Shown here piece after piece: positions 25,309-36,477 of a DNA stretch of 64,000 bases. A model generated the notes under the pieces. That model was given only the letters and a program-made list of their open reading frames with translations. It ran no database searches and had not been told where the DNA came from. The stretch comes from Setomelanomma holmii (Eukaryota; Ascomycota; Dothideomycetes; Pleosporales; Phaeosphaeriaceae), in NCBI GenBank assembly GCA_010015745.1, contig ML978156.1, positions 820,970-884,969 on the forward strand, given 5' to 3'. Positions within the stretch are counted from its first letter, which is position 1. The number at the start of each line of letters is the position of its first letter. The position numbers were made by a program, and so were the translations under genes.

Positions 25309-25785
25309 TTAATCAGAGAGTATCTCTTCTACTTGTTTACATGTGCGCAAGTTGTGCCCAGCCTTGCTGCAGCGTCCACAGCGCCTTTGGATTGGCTCAC
25401 TGCCCTCAGCACGTGCGCTTTTCTTCGCCTTCTTCCCATCACTATGCACTGCAAACTCCTTTAAGGTGGTCAAGCGCACGCCCTCTTCAGCTGTAAGGGT
25501 CCCCTCTGCCTGTATACGCTTTCTTTTGCGTGATTTATGGCATGAGGCGGCCTCGTTGGCTGCTTGAGGCTGCTTGACTTGGTCACGCATCAACACCAAG
25601 GAATGCGCCGTTATCTCAGTGCCTTTGGTAAGCCAATCAAGGGAGTCAACGATTGAAGTAGGCAAGCTATCTGCATGCCTCTGATTCCTCTCTTGAATTA
25701 GCTTCGATTGCGACCCAAATTCTAGAGTATTGCTTGGGGTTTTTGACTCCCAAGGAGCGTTGTCGACGGTGGGTGGTGTGGGCAT
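25309..25785 (-). pseudogene. C-terminal part of a pogo/Fot1-like transposase
   Basis: The frame reads P-W-E-S-K-T-P-S-N-T-L-E-F-G-S-Q, then a helical Gln/Asn/Arg region, K-R-K-R-I-Q-A-E-G-T-L-T, and a CCHC zinc knuckle C-G-R-C-S-K-A-G-H-N-L-R-T-C close to the end. This is the usual C-terminal layout of fungal DDE_1 (pogo) transposases. The DDE core and CENP-B-type DNA-binding part are missing. Confidence 0.7.
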
Positions 25786-25789
25786 ACAA

Positions 25790-26909
25790 AGGCAGATGTC
25801 AAGCTTCGATATTGAGCTGGGGCTCCATCCTGTAGTAGTAAACAGGGTATTCCCTTCTCCTCAAGTGAATTGATCCATGGGGTAAGCTTTTTAAGTGCAC
25901 CCTTGCAATGGCGGTAACCATCTATTCCACCATGCCCACGCTTGCCACGTTTGTAGTCATGCTTTGAGGGCACATATTGCTTCTTCCTAGTGTTGTATCT
26001 CTTGTTAACTTCACTCTCTTGGAGTATATGAAATGCAGCACAGGCGCTGCCTTGAAGGATATTATCGTCCTGCTTGCGCTGTGCATTCTCCTTCTTCAAA
26101 GCCTCCTCTGCAGACTGCTTTTCCTCCTCCGTCTCCTCAAGATATACGTAACAAGGGCCTTTGTAGTCATACCTAAAGGCCCCGTAGAATTAGAGACAAC
26201 AGTCTCTGCGGTTACGGTCCTTTTCGACGTCATTATCAAAGCGCTCCTCATCCTTACACCACACTCTCAGCATGCCTCTCTCGTCTCTTATCTGAGCTGG
26301 AGTCTCATCAGTAAAGACGACGTCCCTAAAGTTAAAGCCAAGGCCATCTCCATACTCGTATTTATCAGGGTTGTGGGCAAGAGCCCACTGTAAGCGCTCT
26401 TGTTGTTGAGCATGAGTGAGTGAAGGCTTCCATCCAGGGCGCTGCCTAGCGTACCCAGCATTGTACATGATGTTTTGGTGAAGCGATACACTGAATTTTG
26501 GCAGGCCAGCGTTCTCAAAGTCTCCATCCTTGATGGCCTGCCAGCTCTCCTTCTCCCGGCTCTCTCTTGACGCAGTAGTGATAGCTACAACCTGAGCGCA
26601 CTGCTCATCATCAAGTAGTCGGTGTACACCTCTCTTAGATGGATTATCGAAGCAGCGAGGGTCAATAATAGTTGAATGAAGTTCCAGAGCACGCTCTTTA
26701 ACCCGCTGGCAAGTCCTAGTTATTGTAGACTTGCTGGCAACACCAGGGCCGAAGAGGTTGGCGCAGTCGTTGTGGGAGAGGCTACCAGCGATGCACGCGC
26801 CGGCAATAAATGCGCGTTCAACCGCAGTTAACTCACAACGCGAAGACTTTTTTAGTGTAGGATAGCAGCCCTTACGCTTACAGGGCTTCCTGCGCTGAGT
26901 TTGATGCAT
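25790..26909 (-). pseudogene. Tc1-like transposase, truncated and with a nonsense codon
   Basis: The N-terminus starts at the ATG at 26909 (M-H-Q-T-Q-R-R-K). A helix-turn-helix part follows (V-A-S-K-S-T-I-T-R-T), then W-K-P-S-L-T and the first catalytic aspartate in V-V-F-T-D-E-T. An in-frame TAA at 26190-26192 interrupts it. The frame then continues through F-Y-G-A-F-R-Y-D-Y to the second aspartate in L-L-L-Q-D-G-A-P-A-Q near 25825. The expected third acidic residue block (S-P-D-L-N-P-x-E) is absent, because the sequence passes into the pogo-like part. Confidence 0.7.
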
Positions 26910-27529
26910 GTTTCGTTAAGATTGATGGTATTTTGGTGGAGATACGACTAATCTACAAGATGATGTTGATGGTGGAAACATTTGATGAGGTGCGGTGGTC
27001 AGTGCGGTGCATGACTAAAAACCAGCTCCTTCGTACGTTAATGCAAGACTTGCGCCCTTTTCTTGATTGGGCGAAAAGTATCAGCACCGATTAGTGGTAG
27101 TGTGTCTCGACCATTCGCTGCTCCGGAGACGTCCCCGAAGCTACTAGCGACGTGACGGATGCGCGTGCTTGAGGCTGAGCGTGGCTCACCGGTGGTATCA
27201 GCCTCATGAGATACAATTGATGCTTTAGTTGTCTCACCGGGCACCCATTCGCGACTTCTCGCAGTGCCACGAATGAGTGCAGCTCAAGGCAGGAAGGGGT
27301 CAGCCTCGCACTCGCACTTCTCGCTTAGGCAACAACCCCTACCCCACTTGTACACCTCACCACGGCTTTCACGTCCACGTTCATCCTTACCTTAATCGCT
27401 ACAGCTATACCCATCTTTCAAAGGTCTCAGGACAGGGTCAACGAGCACAGCATTGACGTGTCGTGCATACCAATTGCGTGACTTTGCATTTCCACGACCC
27501 AGCCTCGCGGCGCCTTCTAGGCTATCGAC

Positions 27530-28451
27530 ATGCCATGGCGCTCACCGAAAGAGATATACAAACGCTACAAATTACATCGCGAGAAGAAGAAGCAAAAGGC
27601 TCGATTCCAGAAGCACGAAAATCCATCTTCATCAAGGCCTCGTGTGGACAGCAAGGTCGATGCGATCGTTCCATTCTCGCGGAAGGAGATCATCCTAAAG
27701 ACAAGCACACCAGTGAGGCCTGGTCCACCCTTGAAGCATCATGAGCCTGTGGTCGACCTGTGGGACAAGGTCGACAGCAAGCGAAGAGAGATGTGAGTGT
27801 TCCATGTAGTCTGTCTTATTTCTGAACGACATGTATCCGTGTCACACATAATCTCAATCTGACAACCATCTCAGCTCCACTCGCAACCAGCGAGAGTCGC
27901 CATTGCTCCGCTTACCATCAGAAGTTCGGAATGTCATATACGAACTCGTTCTAGGAGGCAAGACCTTTAAGTTCAAAGATGCCGTCAACCGAGGCCATGC
28001 AAGCATGGTTGCTACAAGCGAGCGACACGTTCTTGGCCTGCTCTACACCTGCCACCAGATATATTCAGAGGCATCACTTCTTCCATACTCGCTGAACACT
28101 TTTTCTTTTCGCGAGTTCGACGTCAGCCTCGAGCCCTTTCTGAGCCATCGTCGATTGGCGCACAACCGTGCAATAACATCCATCGAGCTGGTCACATATC
28201 AGGCTGCACGCATGTGGGCGGCTCCGGACGGCTTTTCGGAAGACTTCAAGGAAATTGAAGAGACGGAGGTGATATGGAGATTTCCCAACCTAAGAGAGAT
28301 TCGAGTAATTGTCGATCTTAACGTGTCGCTTTATGTGGTGTATGGCACGCGCGACTTTGATTTTCGCACAATACGACAGGCACAGCGGGATATGGAGGAT
28401 GCGATAAATGCGATCAACCCGAATATTGTCGTTCGCTTTTTCTGGGCTTGA
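27530..28451 (+). CDS. 2EXR/F-box-like family protein
   Basis: Exons 27530-27792 and 27875-28451 are joined by an 82-bp intron (GTGAGT donor, CTCAG acceptor, phase 2), giving 279 residues. Exon 1 codes a basic Lys/Arg-rich region. Exon 2 opens with R-E-S-P-L-L-R-L-P-S-E-V-R-N-V-I-Y-E-L-V-L-G-G, then C-H-Q-I-Y-S-E-A-S-L-L-P-Y-S-L-N-T-F, the two hallmarks of the family repeated across this window. It has the longest first exon of the set. The N-terminal motif is F-box-like, so a protein-protein role is possible. Function unknown. Confidence 0.8.
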
Positions 28452-28755
28452 TCATACTGACTGGAACGAGAAAACCAGTTCGTATACTCAGTTCAAGTCC
28501 AGAGCAGGTCACCCATTCTGGGGCCAAGATACCACTGGCTCAGGTGCAGCTGCTCTGAGTAGCAGATAAAGGTAGACTGGAGAGGCCGGGTAGCGCCACA
28601 CATTGCGTGCGGGTCGCTACTGGTAAAGGTGGTAATAACATTTCACCTCGCCTCTCATTGAGTTCGAATACGCTGCTTTCACTTTCGTAGTCAAGTCGCG
28701 CTCTTCGAATTTTTTTCTCTACTTCCTCTACATCTTATACTGCGACTATCCGACT

Positions 28756-29419
28756 ATGGCAACTGGTAAGTCTAAGAGGAGGGTGAAGAGGATGATTGCA
28801 ACACAGCGACTTACACGGTCCCAAACTCTCGGATCACGAATGTCAGTGTCGACCCCAGTTCAACATCAGGCTTGAACGAGAATATATACATGATTCTAAC
28901 CACGCGAACAGGGCCTTGAGGAACCAGAAACTGTCAACACTACTCCAAATACCGCCCGAGCTGCGCAATATCATCTACAGCTACGTCTTGAAAGGCCATC
29001 AGTGGGCTGTCGTGCAACCTTGCGACTGCCACAAACCACGACATGATGACATTGCTCTGCTTCGATTCTGTCGACAGGTCCACGCGGAGAGCGCTCTCCT
29101 CGCCTATACTCTCGACACATTCTTCCTCCGCGACATCAATACCAACATAAAGGAAATCAACGCTTTCCTGGCTGCGAGAAGTGTTCCACAACTACAAGTC
29201 ATGCGGTCGATTTCTTTAGGCTACTCCAAATCCGCAGCTTCAGAGGATGCAAAGTTTCAAGGCTTTAGCTTCCTGGACAAGATGCCGCATCTTCGCACAC
29301 TGAACATCCAACACAACGGCTACAGATCGCGCGTCCGTGTGAACGGGAATGATCTCCAAGTTCTTACACGCTCAAGGCACGGAACCAGGCCTATCATCAG
29401 GACACTTGAGAGCCACTAA
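28756..29419 (+). CDS. 2EXR/F-box-like family protein (first exon uncertain)
   Basis: Family text is clear: L-L-Q-I-P-P-E-L-R-N-I-I-Y-S-Y-V-L-K-G, then C-R-Q-V-H-A-E-S-A-L-L-A-Y-T-L-D-T-F. An ATG at 28756 followed by GTAAGT at 28766 makes a 10-nt first exon. The only acceptor giving the right phase is a weak one ending at 28880 (182 residues). It is the closest relative of the truncated copy at 30067 (shared N-G-N-D-L / D-G-N-D-L and R-T-L motifs near the C-terminus). Confidence 0.65.
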
Positions 29420-30066
29420 GGCTTTTTGAAGCACCATCTTCTTGCTTGGAGACCAAATGCTATCACTTCCACTCGGATTGTACGGAAAAAGGCGCGTGGC
29501 ACCAAAAGGTTAGCGAATTTGGAAGAGTGGCGAGCCACGTGGACATGAAATGCTTGCATACATGCTTCAATATGGTCCTGCAAGTACAGGGGCTATGAGA
29601 AATCTCGTCGAATCTTGGGGAATGTCTGGACTTTTGGATGGGAGATATGTTCAGTTTCGCAGGAGGCGCAGTGCGGGATGGTTCCTGGGTGCTTAGTTGA
29701 GATTCAGATTTTACATCGCAAGAAAGAAACTACACATTCTACTGCATTCTTCTCCATCCTAAAACTGTGTCGCGGTCAAGCACGCGCAAAATGCTCGTTG
29801 TTCATTCACGAGGCGTGATCGTTGCAATTATCTCGATCGTGGCGTATCCAAGGAAGCATGACCACTACCTTCGCCTTACTCTCCTATGCAAGCTTGATGA
29901 TAAGGCAAGTCCGGTAAAGGTGAGTACTGGCTGCCAATGAGAGCACGTGCACGTCACGGCGAAGTGATATCCAATGGTGTTCACTCCGTCACTTACACTC
30001 GGTCACTTGCTCACCACCCATTCACTCTAGGTATGAAATACTGCATTTCGACTTTGCAGGGTATGC

Positions 30067-30423
30067 ATGATGCGACCGGCTTTTCAAGATACTGACGCGA
30101 CGCAAGTATGTCGCCAGATCCACAACGAAACCGCCCTGCTTCCTTACAGTGGGAATACTTTCTACCTTGGCTTCATCGACTATCTTAGCAAAGATATCGA
30201 CATCTTTGTAGGAAATAGAAGTTGCAGCGCACTGCTGGCCATCCGCTCAGCAAGGCTTTCATGTGGCTATGCCTCTCCAGACGAGATTGGTCCAAGTTAC
30301 AAGAGCCTGAAAAGTATGCCTCGATTTCGAACCTTGCAACTCGATCACTGTTGCCACGTCACGCGCGTTCTTGTCGACGGTAATGATTTGAAAGTACGCA
30401 TAAAAACACCGCATGCCCCATAG
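30067..30423 (+). pseudogene. N-terminally truncated 2EXR-like copy
   Basis: The frame starts inside the family and reads V-C-R-Q-I-H-N-E-T-A-L-L-P-Y-S-G-N-T-F, then M-P-R-F-R-T-L-Q-L-D and V-D-G-N-D-L-K-V. The L-P-x-E-x-R-N-x-I-Y part expected upstream is missing in all frames. It matches the gene at 28756 over its whole length, so it is a partial tandem duplicate. Confidence 0.65.
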
Positions 30424-31132
30424 GGTGCATCGCAATATCTGGTATGCACAGAGCTGGAACAAAATATTCCTGGCAGGTAAGCCGACCGCCATAATATCGA
30501 ATGTGGTAGAACAGCGAGGCGAACAGTATGGATGGTGCACATGGCGCTTGGCACCATGAATGAGGTGTATTAGCCGAAGTAACTTTGGGAGATGCGTCGC
30601 GAATCAAAAGCACGAACTCGGAGGGTGTGTTGGAATCGCTCAAAGAAAGGAGAGGATCGAAGGAGCTATGTAGCTTAGCCTCGAATGAGGCGCGGTGCGG
30701 CAGGATCTTCGGGCGCTTGATCGAGTCTCGAAATCACATCTTAGCGTAGATACTGCTCAAGCATCGCAGTCTACCCTTGCAAGCAAATAATCTTCTTTCG
30801 CAATCAAGGGCGCACAAAGCCTATGAGCTCCAGAAAATTGCCACCCCTACATCCCAGCACATGTCCAGCAGCGGCGGAAAGACAATATTCCACTCATCCG
30901 CGATATCTGACGGGCGGAAGGCAACGTTCAGTTCACCTCACTGCCATTTTTGTGTTGTGGAAAATGGGAGCGCAAACGACTTGTCCGCAGCAGGGCCGTT
31001 CGTCACGACCATGACCTCAACATTCTGACCAGCCGAACTTCTCGAACCTCCATAAACATTGCACCAAAACTCCATAGCAGCCTCATCAGTTCACCGATAT
31101 CCACTTCTTCAACCAACCACATATGCTGCGAC

Positions 31133-31574
31133 ATGGCCGATACACCGAACCCAACCAGCCCCCTTCTCACACCGCCCCAATCCACAACATTCTCCTCATA
31201 CATGCAAAGCCACACGCAGACTTGTCCATTCCTCGTCAGCGTAATCTTCGAGTCCGTGTTCGGGTTTGTCAACGAAGCCGGGCCGCCTCATGATGGTATC
31301 TGCGCACCAGACAGCCTAGCCCTGAGAATCAGCAGTTCTTTAAATGGTCGAGGCCACTCGCTAGATGGTTCTGCTCTTCACTATTGTGAGGATCGCGGAT
31401 GTCTTTGGTGATAAGGAGATACGAATGATGAGAGCTGGGAATCGGGAGGAGGAGATTGAGATGGCGGAGTTTGTGCGCGAAAGTCAAGGGTGGGGAGGCT
31501 TGAATTGGGGCCCGAGGGAAGACTATTTCAAGAATGTCGTTCAAGCTCTCATGGAGGGCTATGCGGATTTCTGA
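31133..31574 (+). CDS. weak hypothetical gene model
   Basis: An ATG at 31133 opens M-A-D-T-P-N-P-T-S-P-L-L-T-P. A second frame, ending at 31574, reads A-E-F-V-R-E-S-Q-G-W-G and looks protein-like. A GTAATC donor at 31241 has the right phase, but acceptors are poor. The opposite strand is also open. No family is recognised. Confidence 0.2.
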
Positions 31575-31895
31575 GTCACTGAATAAGGACAGTCCAATGT
31601 TGGTTTTGGAAGGAAGACTTTGATGGGAAGCTCGCGGCTTTGCATATGGATTAGGCAAGCTCAAAAATTGAAATGAGCGAGAATCAACAGGAGAAGCGAA
31701 CAAGACGTATGCGACCGCTTGCCTTGCTCTTTCACCTTGCGCTTCGTTGTAGCTGCACTTACGCACCTAGGCAGTGCGTCCGTTTGCTTGCGAAAACTTC
31801 GCCTCGCGGTGCCAGCTCTTTTCACCGCTCTATGAGCGCACCTCTGCGCGTTCATACCCTCAGATTGCGCAACTCACCTCATCACCACCACGAGA

Positions 31896-32529
31896 ATGCC
31901 ACCTGCATCAACCTCCATCCCCAGTTCCAACCTCAATACCCCATTCTCACCCCGCTCCACACCCGCCGCTCGCGACCGGGAACTCTTTTGGATCCTCCTC
32001 GCCATCAGCCTCATCCTCTTCCTCGAGACCTTCCTGGCAATCGCCTGGATCCGCCGCCACAACCTCGCAAGCAAAGCTCGCTGGAAGCGTCTCCGGGAGC
32101 GCGGCGTCGTCATCGTCAGCGGGCCCGCGATCGCTTGGGTCGGTGATCTGCCATTACAACAACAAGTTTCGTACATCAATCTTAGACGGACGGCAGAGGC
32201 GTCGAGATATAACATTACGCGCGAGAATGATCGGACGCTGGCTTGAAGGCGCGATGGAGTTTGAAAAGCTTGAGGCATCGGACGTACCGGCGAAAGATAT
32301 TGACTATCACACTCCTTCGACTTTCTTTGTGCGGATCACGGTATTCGTTGTCATCATCGCCCTTACGATGTCCGCGCTGATGTGGTTCGTTTGTTTCGCG
32401 TACGGCAGGAGGCAAAGGAGACTCGGGAATGTGGTGCCGCTGGTCCTGCTGAGAGTTGGTCGCAATGGAAGAGTGAGGACGGAGCGACCGACTCAGGGGC
32501 GGCGAACATTGTCGACAAGCTCGGTCTAA
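31896..32529 (+). CDS. hypothetical two-segment membrane protein
   Basis: The first frame from ATG 31896 is Ser/Pro-rich, then has a strong membrane helix (L-F-W-I-L-L-A-I-S-L-I-L-F-L) followed by a basic cytosolic flank. A second frame, ending at 32529, holds another helix (F-F-V-R-I-T-V-F-V-V-I-I-A-L-T). A 55-bp GTACAT..GAG segment (32171-32225) would join them in phase 2, but the acceptor is weak. Two separate short genes are possible. Function unknown. Confidence 0.35.
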
Positions 32530-32958
32530 AGATTTTCATGGTTCTTGGTCTATCTCTTCCTCTAGACTTGAAATATTCAGGATCTCGGGACGATGGTCCA
32601 TCCGGGTTTCAGGAATGGTTAGATCGTTTGCGTATTGCTGCTTCCCAATTTGAAAGCCTAATATTCCAATGCAAACGCTCAATGACTATGTCCTCCGGTC
32701 CAGGGTCGTGACTGCATGTTTGTTGTGTTCCTCACGTGCTAGCCAGACCTTGCGCCGACCATGCGCCAATGCCATTAGCGTACTGCGTAGCGACTATCAC
32801 AATACCAACTTTGGGAAAGTGATATCACGAGCCCGAAGTAAGAGCGGCAGGGTCCATGAGGGGTACTTGAATACTTCCGCTTCTTGGTCTTCTCTTCCTC
32901 GTTGCAGACAACCCAAGCTCAAACCGCGATCAAGTTCTCAACATCTTCTCCAACAACA

Positions 32959-33314
32959 ATGACCAAAGGTTCCTCGTCTTCGTCGGGCTCCGGCTCCAAC
33001 TCCACCAGCGGAGGTTACACGGTCACCAGCTCCGGCACCAATAGCCAGGTCTGTCTATCCTTCAACCTTCGTGGACCTCATACTTACACAGCAGCAGGGT
33101 AACCACTACTGCTCTCGCGACTACGGCACGAGCGCGTCGAACTCAAATTCGTACCACTATTCAAACTCCGATGGCTCTTATTACTATTCGAATCCCAACG
33201 TCAGTCTTGGCCGAAGGTGTGGCGGTAAATTGACGCAAGCTGACCATCAGGCAGGGCTCGACATACTACAACAACGGCAACGGTGGTTCAACACACACTC
33301 CTGGCGGCAAATAG
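32959..33314 (+). CDS. small Ser/Gly/Asn/Tyr-rich protein, three exons
   Basis: Exons 32959-33048, 33098-33199 and 33255-33314, all phase 0, give 83 residues. Introns are 49 and 55 bp (GTCTGT..GCAG, GTCAGT..GCAG). Exon ends join neatly: S-Q then G-N-H-Y-C-S-R-D-Y, and N-P-N then G-S-T-Y-Y-N-N-G. The product starts with an S-S-S-S-S-G run and continues with a Tyr/Asn/Ser repeat (S-Y-H-Y-S-N-S-D-G-S-Y-Y-Y-S-N). There is no signal peptide and only one Cys. The strict three-exon fit in a very small gene is strong evidence that it is real. Proteins with such G-x-x-Y-Y-N text occur in many ascomycetes. Function unknown; the low-complexity pattern suggests self-association (inference). Confidence 0.75.
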
Positions 33315-33899
33315 ACATGATGACTGTGTTGCCGTTGGACGATGCGGGCGGCACGAACCGAGTCCAGGGACCGATTGGTGACTGTGGGCCATTCAGGACA
33401 TCACATCCATAGCAAACACAGTATAAAGGATAGCAACACAGCTACATAACCCGAAATCCTCGCTGTAAAGATGGTGTGGTATTGGACATTGAGCAACGTC
33501 CGAGACTTGCCCACGTGCAGTTGGAGAATACGCGGCTTACCAACCGCATACACCCCACCCCTGCCCTCTCCCCCTGTCCCACCACGCATCGCAATTTCAG
33601 CTCACACGCTACCCACACCCTTTCCCCAACCCATTTCCCTTTTTCGGAAGCATCCGCACGATCGGTGAAGCTCATCCACACTCCAGCCTCTCGGCCAATA
33701 CTTGCGCTTACCCGCGGTCGCGGCCCAAATCGGCCCCCACAAGGCAAAGCAACCGGTGGCTTGAGGTTGCATACACAAGCAAGCTTTGCGATTCTTAGCG
33801 CCGTTGTACCGTCCGCGTGCTGGGCGCCTTGAAGTCGTTGATCTAGCCTGGTGATCGTGCGTTTGGGTTGGTGGTTGTGCAAAAATCGGTCGGAAAGAG

Positions 33900-36378
33900 A
33901 TGAAGTTGTGTCAGTACTGTATACAGAATATTCTCGAGAGTGGAGAGGCGTGGGAGTATCATCATGGGTCGCACCCTGCGCTTCAAAGTTCGTGTGTTTG
34001 GGAGACGGAGGATGGGTTTACAGGGCTGAAGAAGAAGGAATCGTGCTTGTTTTGCTGCACGATGAAGAATGATGTTGATGCTCTTGCGCCACACTTACAA
34101 AAGGAAGAGCATGTGAAGGCTTGGCCGGTGTATCGCTGGAATATCAGGAGTTTGTCGAGGATACGTGAGAGTTTGGAAGCGGTTGTTGTGACATTCCGAT
34201 ACGTTCCTCCTGAAGCGGCAGCAGATGGGAAAGTGGGAATAGATTCTGCGCTACCGACGAGAACGTTCTATTTGATTCCTGAAGAAGGTGAGCATACATA
34301 CATCAGTTTTGAAAATTTTCATATAGCTTTTTTGGAAGCTGATCAAGTTCAAAGTCATATGTGAAGATGTGCTGACGGCTCTGCAGACTTGCAATCCCTC
34401 CCGATTGTTGATCAAATCGGCAAGTCGACTGACCCAAAAGTAAACGGCGGGCACCAAATCCGATCCTGGGTCGAGACATGCGACGCAACCCATGAAGACT
34501 GTATGAAGCGTCGCAAATCCACGCCCAAAGCAAAGCGTTTCGCCCCAACACGACTACTCGACATCAGCGGCCCACCGCAAACTCCCATCCGACTTATAGA
34601 GACATCTAAAACCTCTGTCCAAGGTCCATATTGCTCACTATCACATTGCTGGGGCCCGAAACCGGAGTTCATCAGGCTACTAAACGACAATAGGAAGCGT
34701 CATTTGTCAGAAGGTGTAGGCTGGCATCTGCTGCCTAAGAATTTCCAAGAAGCGATTGAAGTTGCGAGAACGCTGGATGTAGGGTACATCTGGATCGACA
34801 GTTTGTGTATCATCCAGGATTCGAGTGCTGATTGGGGTCATGAAGCAGGGCTCATGCACCAGGTGTATCGCAATAGCTATTGCAATATCGCGATCGTGGA
34901 CGCGCCAGATAGTGACAAGGGTGCATTCCGCGTAAGAGACCCTGAGGAGATTGTGCCGGTGCGATATCGCCCCAAGGTTGAATCGGCGTACTTCGGGGAG
35001 AACACATGGGCAGTCCTACCCGAGAACTTGTGGGATCGGGGGCTGCTTCAATCGTCTCTGTACGCTCGTGGCTGGGTGTTCCAAGGTAAGTATCACGGTA
35101 ATCTTCTGCGACCGTCGCTCACATGAAGCAGAACGTATGCTTTCGCCGCGCATATTGCACTTTGCACGGAAGCAAATATTTTGGGATTGTCCATCATTGT
35201 CCGCCTGCGAGACACTTCCAGCCGGTTTGCCACCACCAATGGATCATGCTGCTGGGCCAGATCGACACTGGCGCGGCCGCTTACAGGAACCAGAGGATAA
35301 CCACGAGATGCTGGCTGGAGCGAATGACCAATCGATGGAGGCGTTCTGGAAGACCGCTGTCGAAAAGTACACGAGCTGTAACCTTACTAAAGGAGGTGAC
35401 AAGCTTATCGCCATGTGGGGCATTGCCAAGCTGGTCCGTGACGCAATGAATGTCGAGTACGGCAATGGGCTTTTTGAAGAGAATCTTGAGGATCAATTGG
35501 CGTGGCGAGTCGCGAAGTGTGTATTGACGCAACGACCTAGCGAATCAAAGGAATGGAAGCTAGCCCGCAACATTCCTTCGTGGTCGTGGGCGTCCATGGA
35601 TGGCACAATCATGGTCGCAGACCGGTTGTCGGATCAGGTCCATTTCAAAGTCACTGATCACCACACTCAACCATTAACGTTTGACTTGGTCGGAGTGAAG
35701 CGCTCTGTTCGACTGCCCTTGGCACGACCGAGCGCTGCGCCACTGCCAGTACGTGGTGTTAGTGACAGCGGGCCTGAATTGCAGCGTCGACAGCAAGAAC
35801 GCGAACGCGAAGATATTGATATGCAGAAGGAGAAGGAGTTCCATAGAAGTAGCAGTCCAGAGAAGATTGACAGGTCCCATCAGCCACTATTTCACAGCAG
35901 CTCGATCAGCATCCAGGGACATGTCGGTCGAGGGAAACTCGAACATGTCGACACTAGTGGCGCTTGGCGACTCCAGATCGATGGTGTTCCTGAAGGCATC
36001 GTAGAAGCGTTTCCTGACATCAGACCCAACCTGAAAAGTGCCATTTGGGAACAGCCATTCTTCCTTGTCTTAGCCGCAAAACAGGTCATCAAGCCACCAG
36101 TGTTCACATTGGTGAATGCAAACAAGACGAGAAGTAGACCTTCGCTTCCGACAATCGCGGAGGGCGGTGATGAAATCGAGGAGGACTTCGACTATGCAGG
36201 CCATGGTATCTTGTTGAAGGACACAGGCAACAATCGTTTCCAACGGATTGGGGCATTCCGCTTTCGTGGTGCCAGTGGTAGGGCTTATGAGCAACTACAG
36301 CGGACGTATCGACGGGAGGAGATCAAGCCCTCGGACTCGTACACGAGCGAGCGTGGCCGCAAAATCTGGCTAGACTGA
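33900..36378 (+). CDS. HET-domain (heterokaryon incompatibility) protein
   Basis: Exons 33900-34287, 34387-35085 and 35132-36378, with phase-1 introns of 99 and 46 bp, give 777 residues. The N-terminus has Cys pairs (C-Q-Y-C; C-L-F-C-C) usual in HET proteins. The HET domain begins with Y-C-S-L-S-H-C-W-G near residue 195, continues with F-Q-E-A-I-E-V-A-R and the signature Y-I-W-I-D-S-L-C-I-I-Q-D, and ends in the R-G-W-V-F-Q-E-R-M-L-S-P-R motif, which is restored exactly across intron 2. The C-terminal half is a W-S-W-A-S-M-D-G segment and a charged Arg/Glu/Gln linker. HET domains trigger cell death on non-self recognition in known cases. Partner and allele are unknown. It converges on the NACHT-like gene, 99 bp away. 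Confidence 0.9.
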
Positions 36379-36477
36379 GGAAGATGGGTGACTCAAGGTC
36401 GAGACAAGATTGGTGTTGCTCGCGCGTCTATAACTGGGACTGGGTCGACCTGGTGATCGCTTCACACGCTATGAAAT

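Larger units (their letters stand above)
25182..27042 (-). mobile_element. composite dead DNA transposon (pogo-like ends, Tc1-like core)
   Basis: A perfect 10-bp inverted repeat (ATTAACGTAC at 25182-25191, its reverse complement at 27033-27042) brackets two minus-strand coding parts of different transposase families. The left end continues into CCACGGGCAAGTGGCCCACC, which resembles terminal sequence I associate with fungal pogo/Fot1-type elements (from memory, not checked). The length of 1.86 kb is normal for a Tc1/mariner-superfamily element. A nonsense codon and a frame break show that it is not autonomous. Confidence 0.55.

Noticed and set aside
25309..26909. reading the two transposase parts as one intact gene
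   Set aside because: They belong to different DDE lineages, are in different frames, and an in-frame TAA lies in the first part.
28640..28670. GAGTTCGAATAC resembling a tRNA B box
   Set aside because: No A box, anticodon arm or acceptor stem can be folded around it.
31329..31766. 145-codon minus-strand frame
   Set aside because: It overlaps the weak plus-strand model, has no ATG-supported structure and no motifs.
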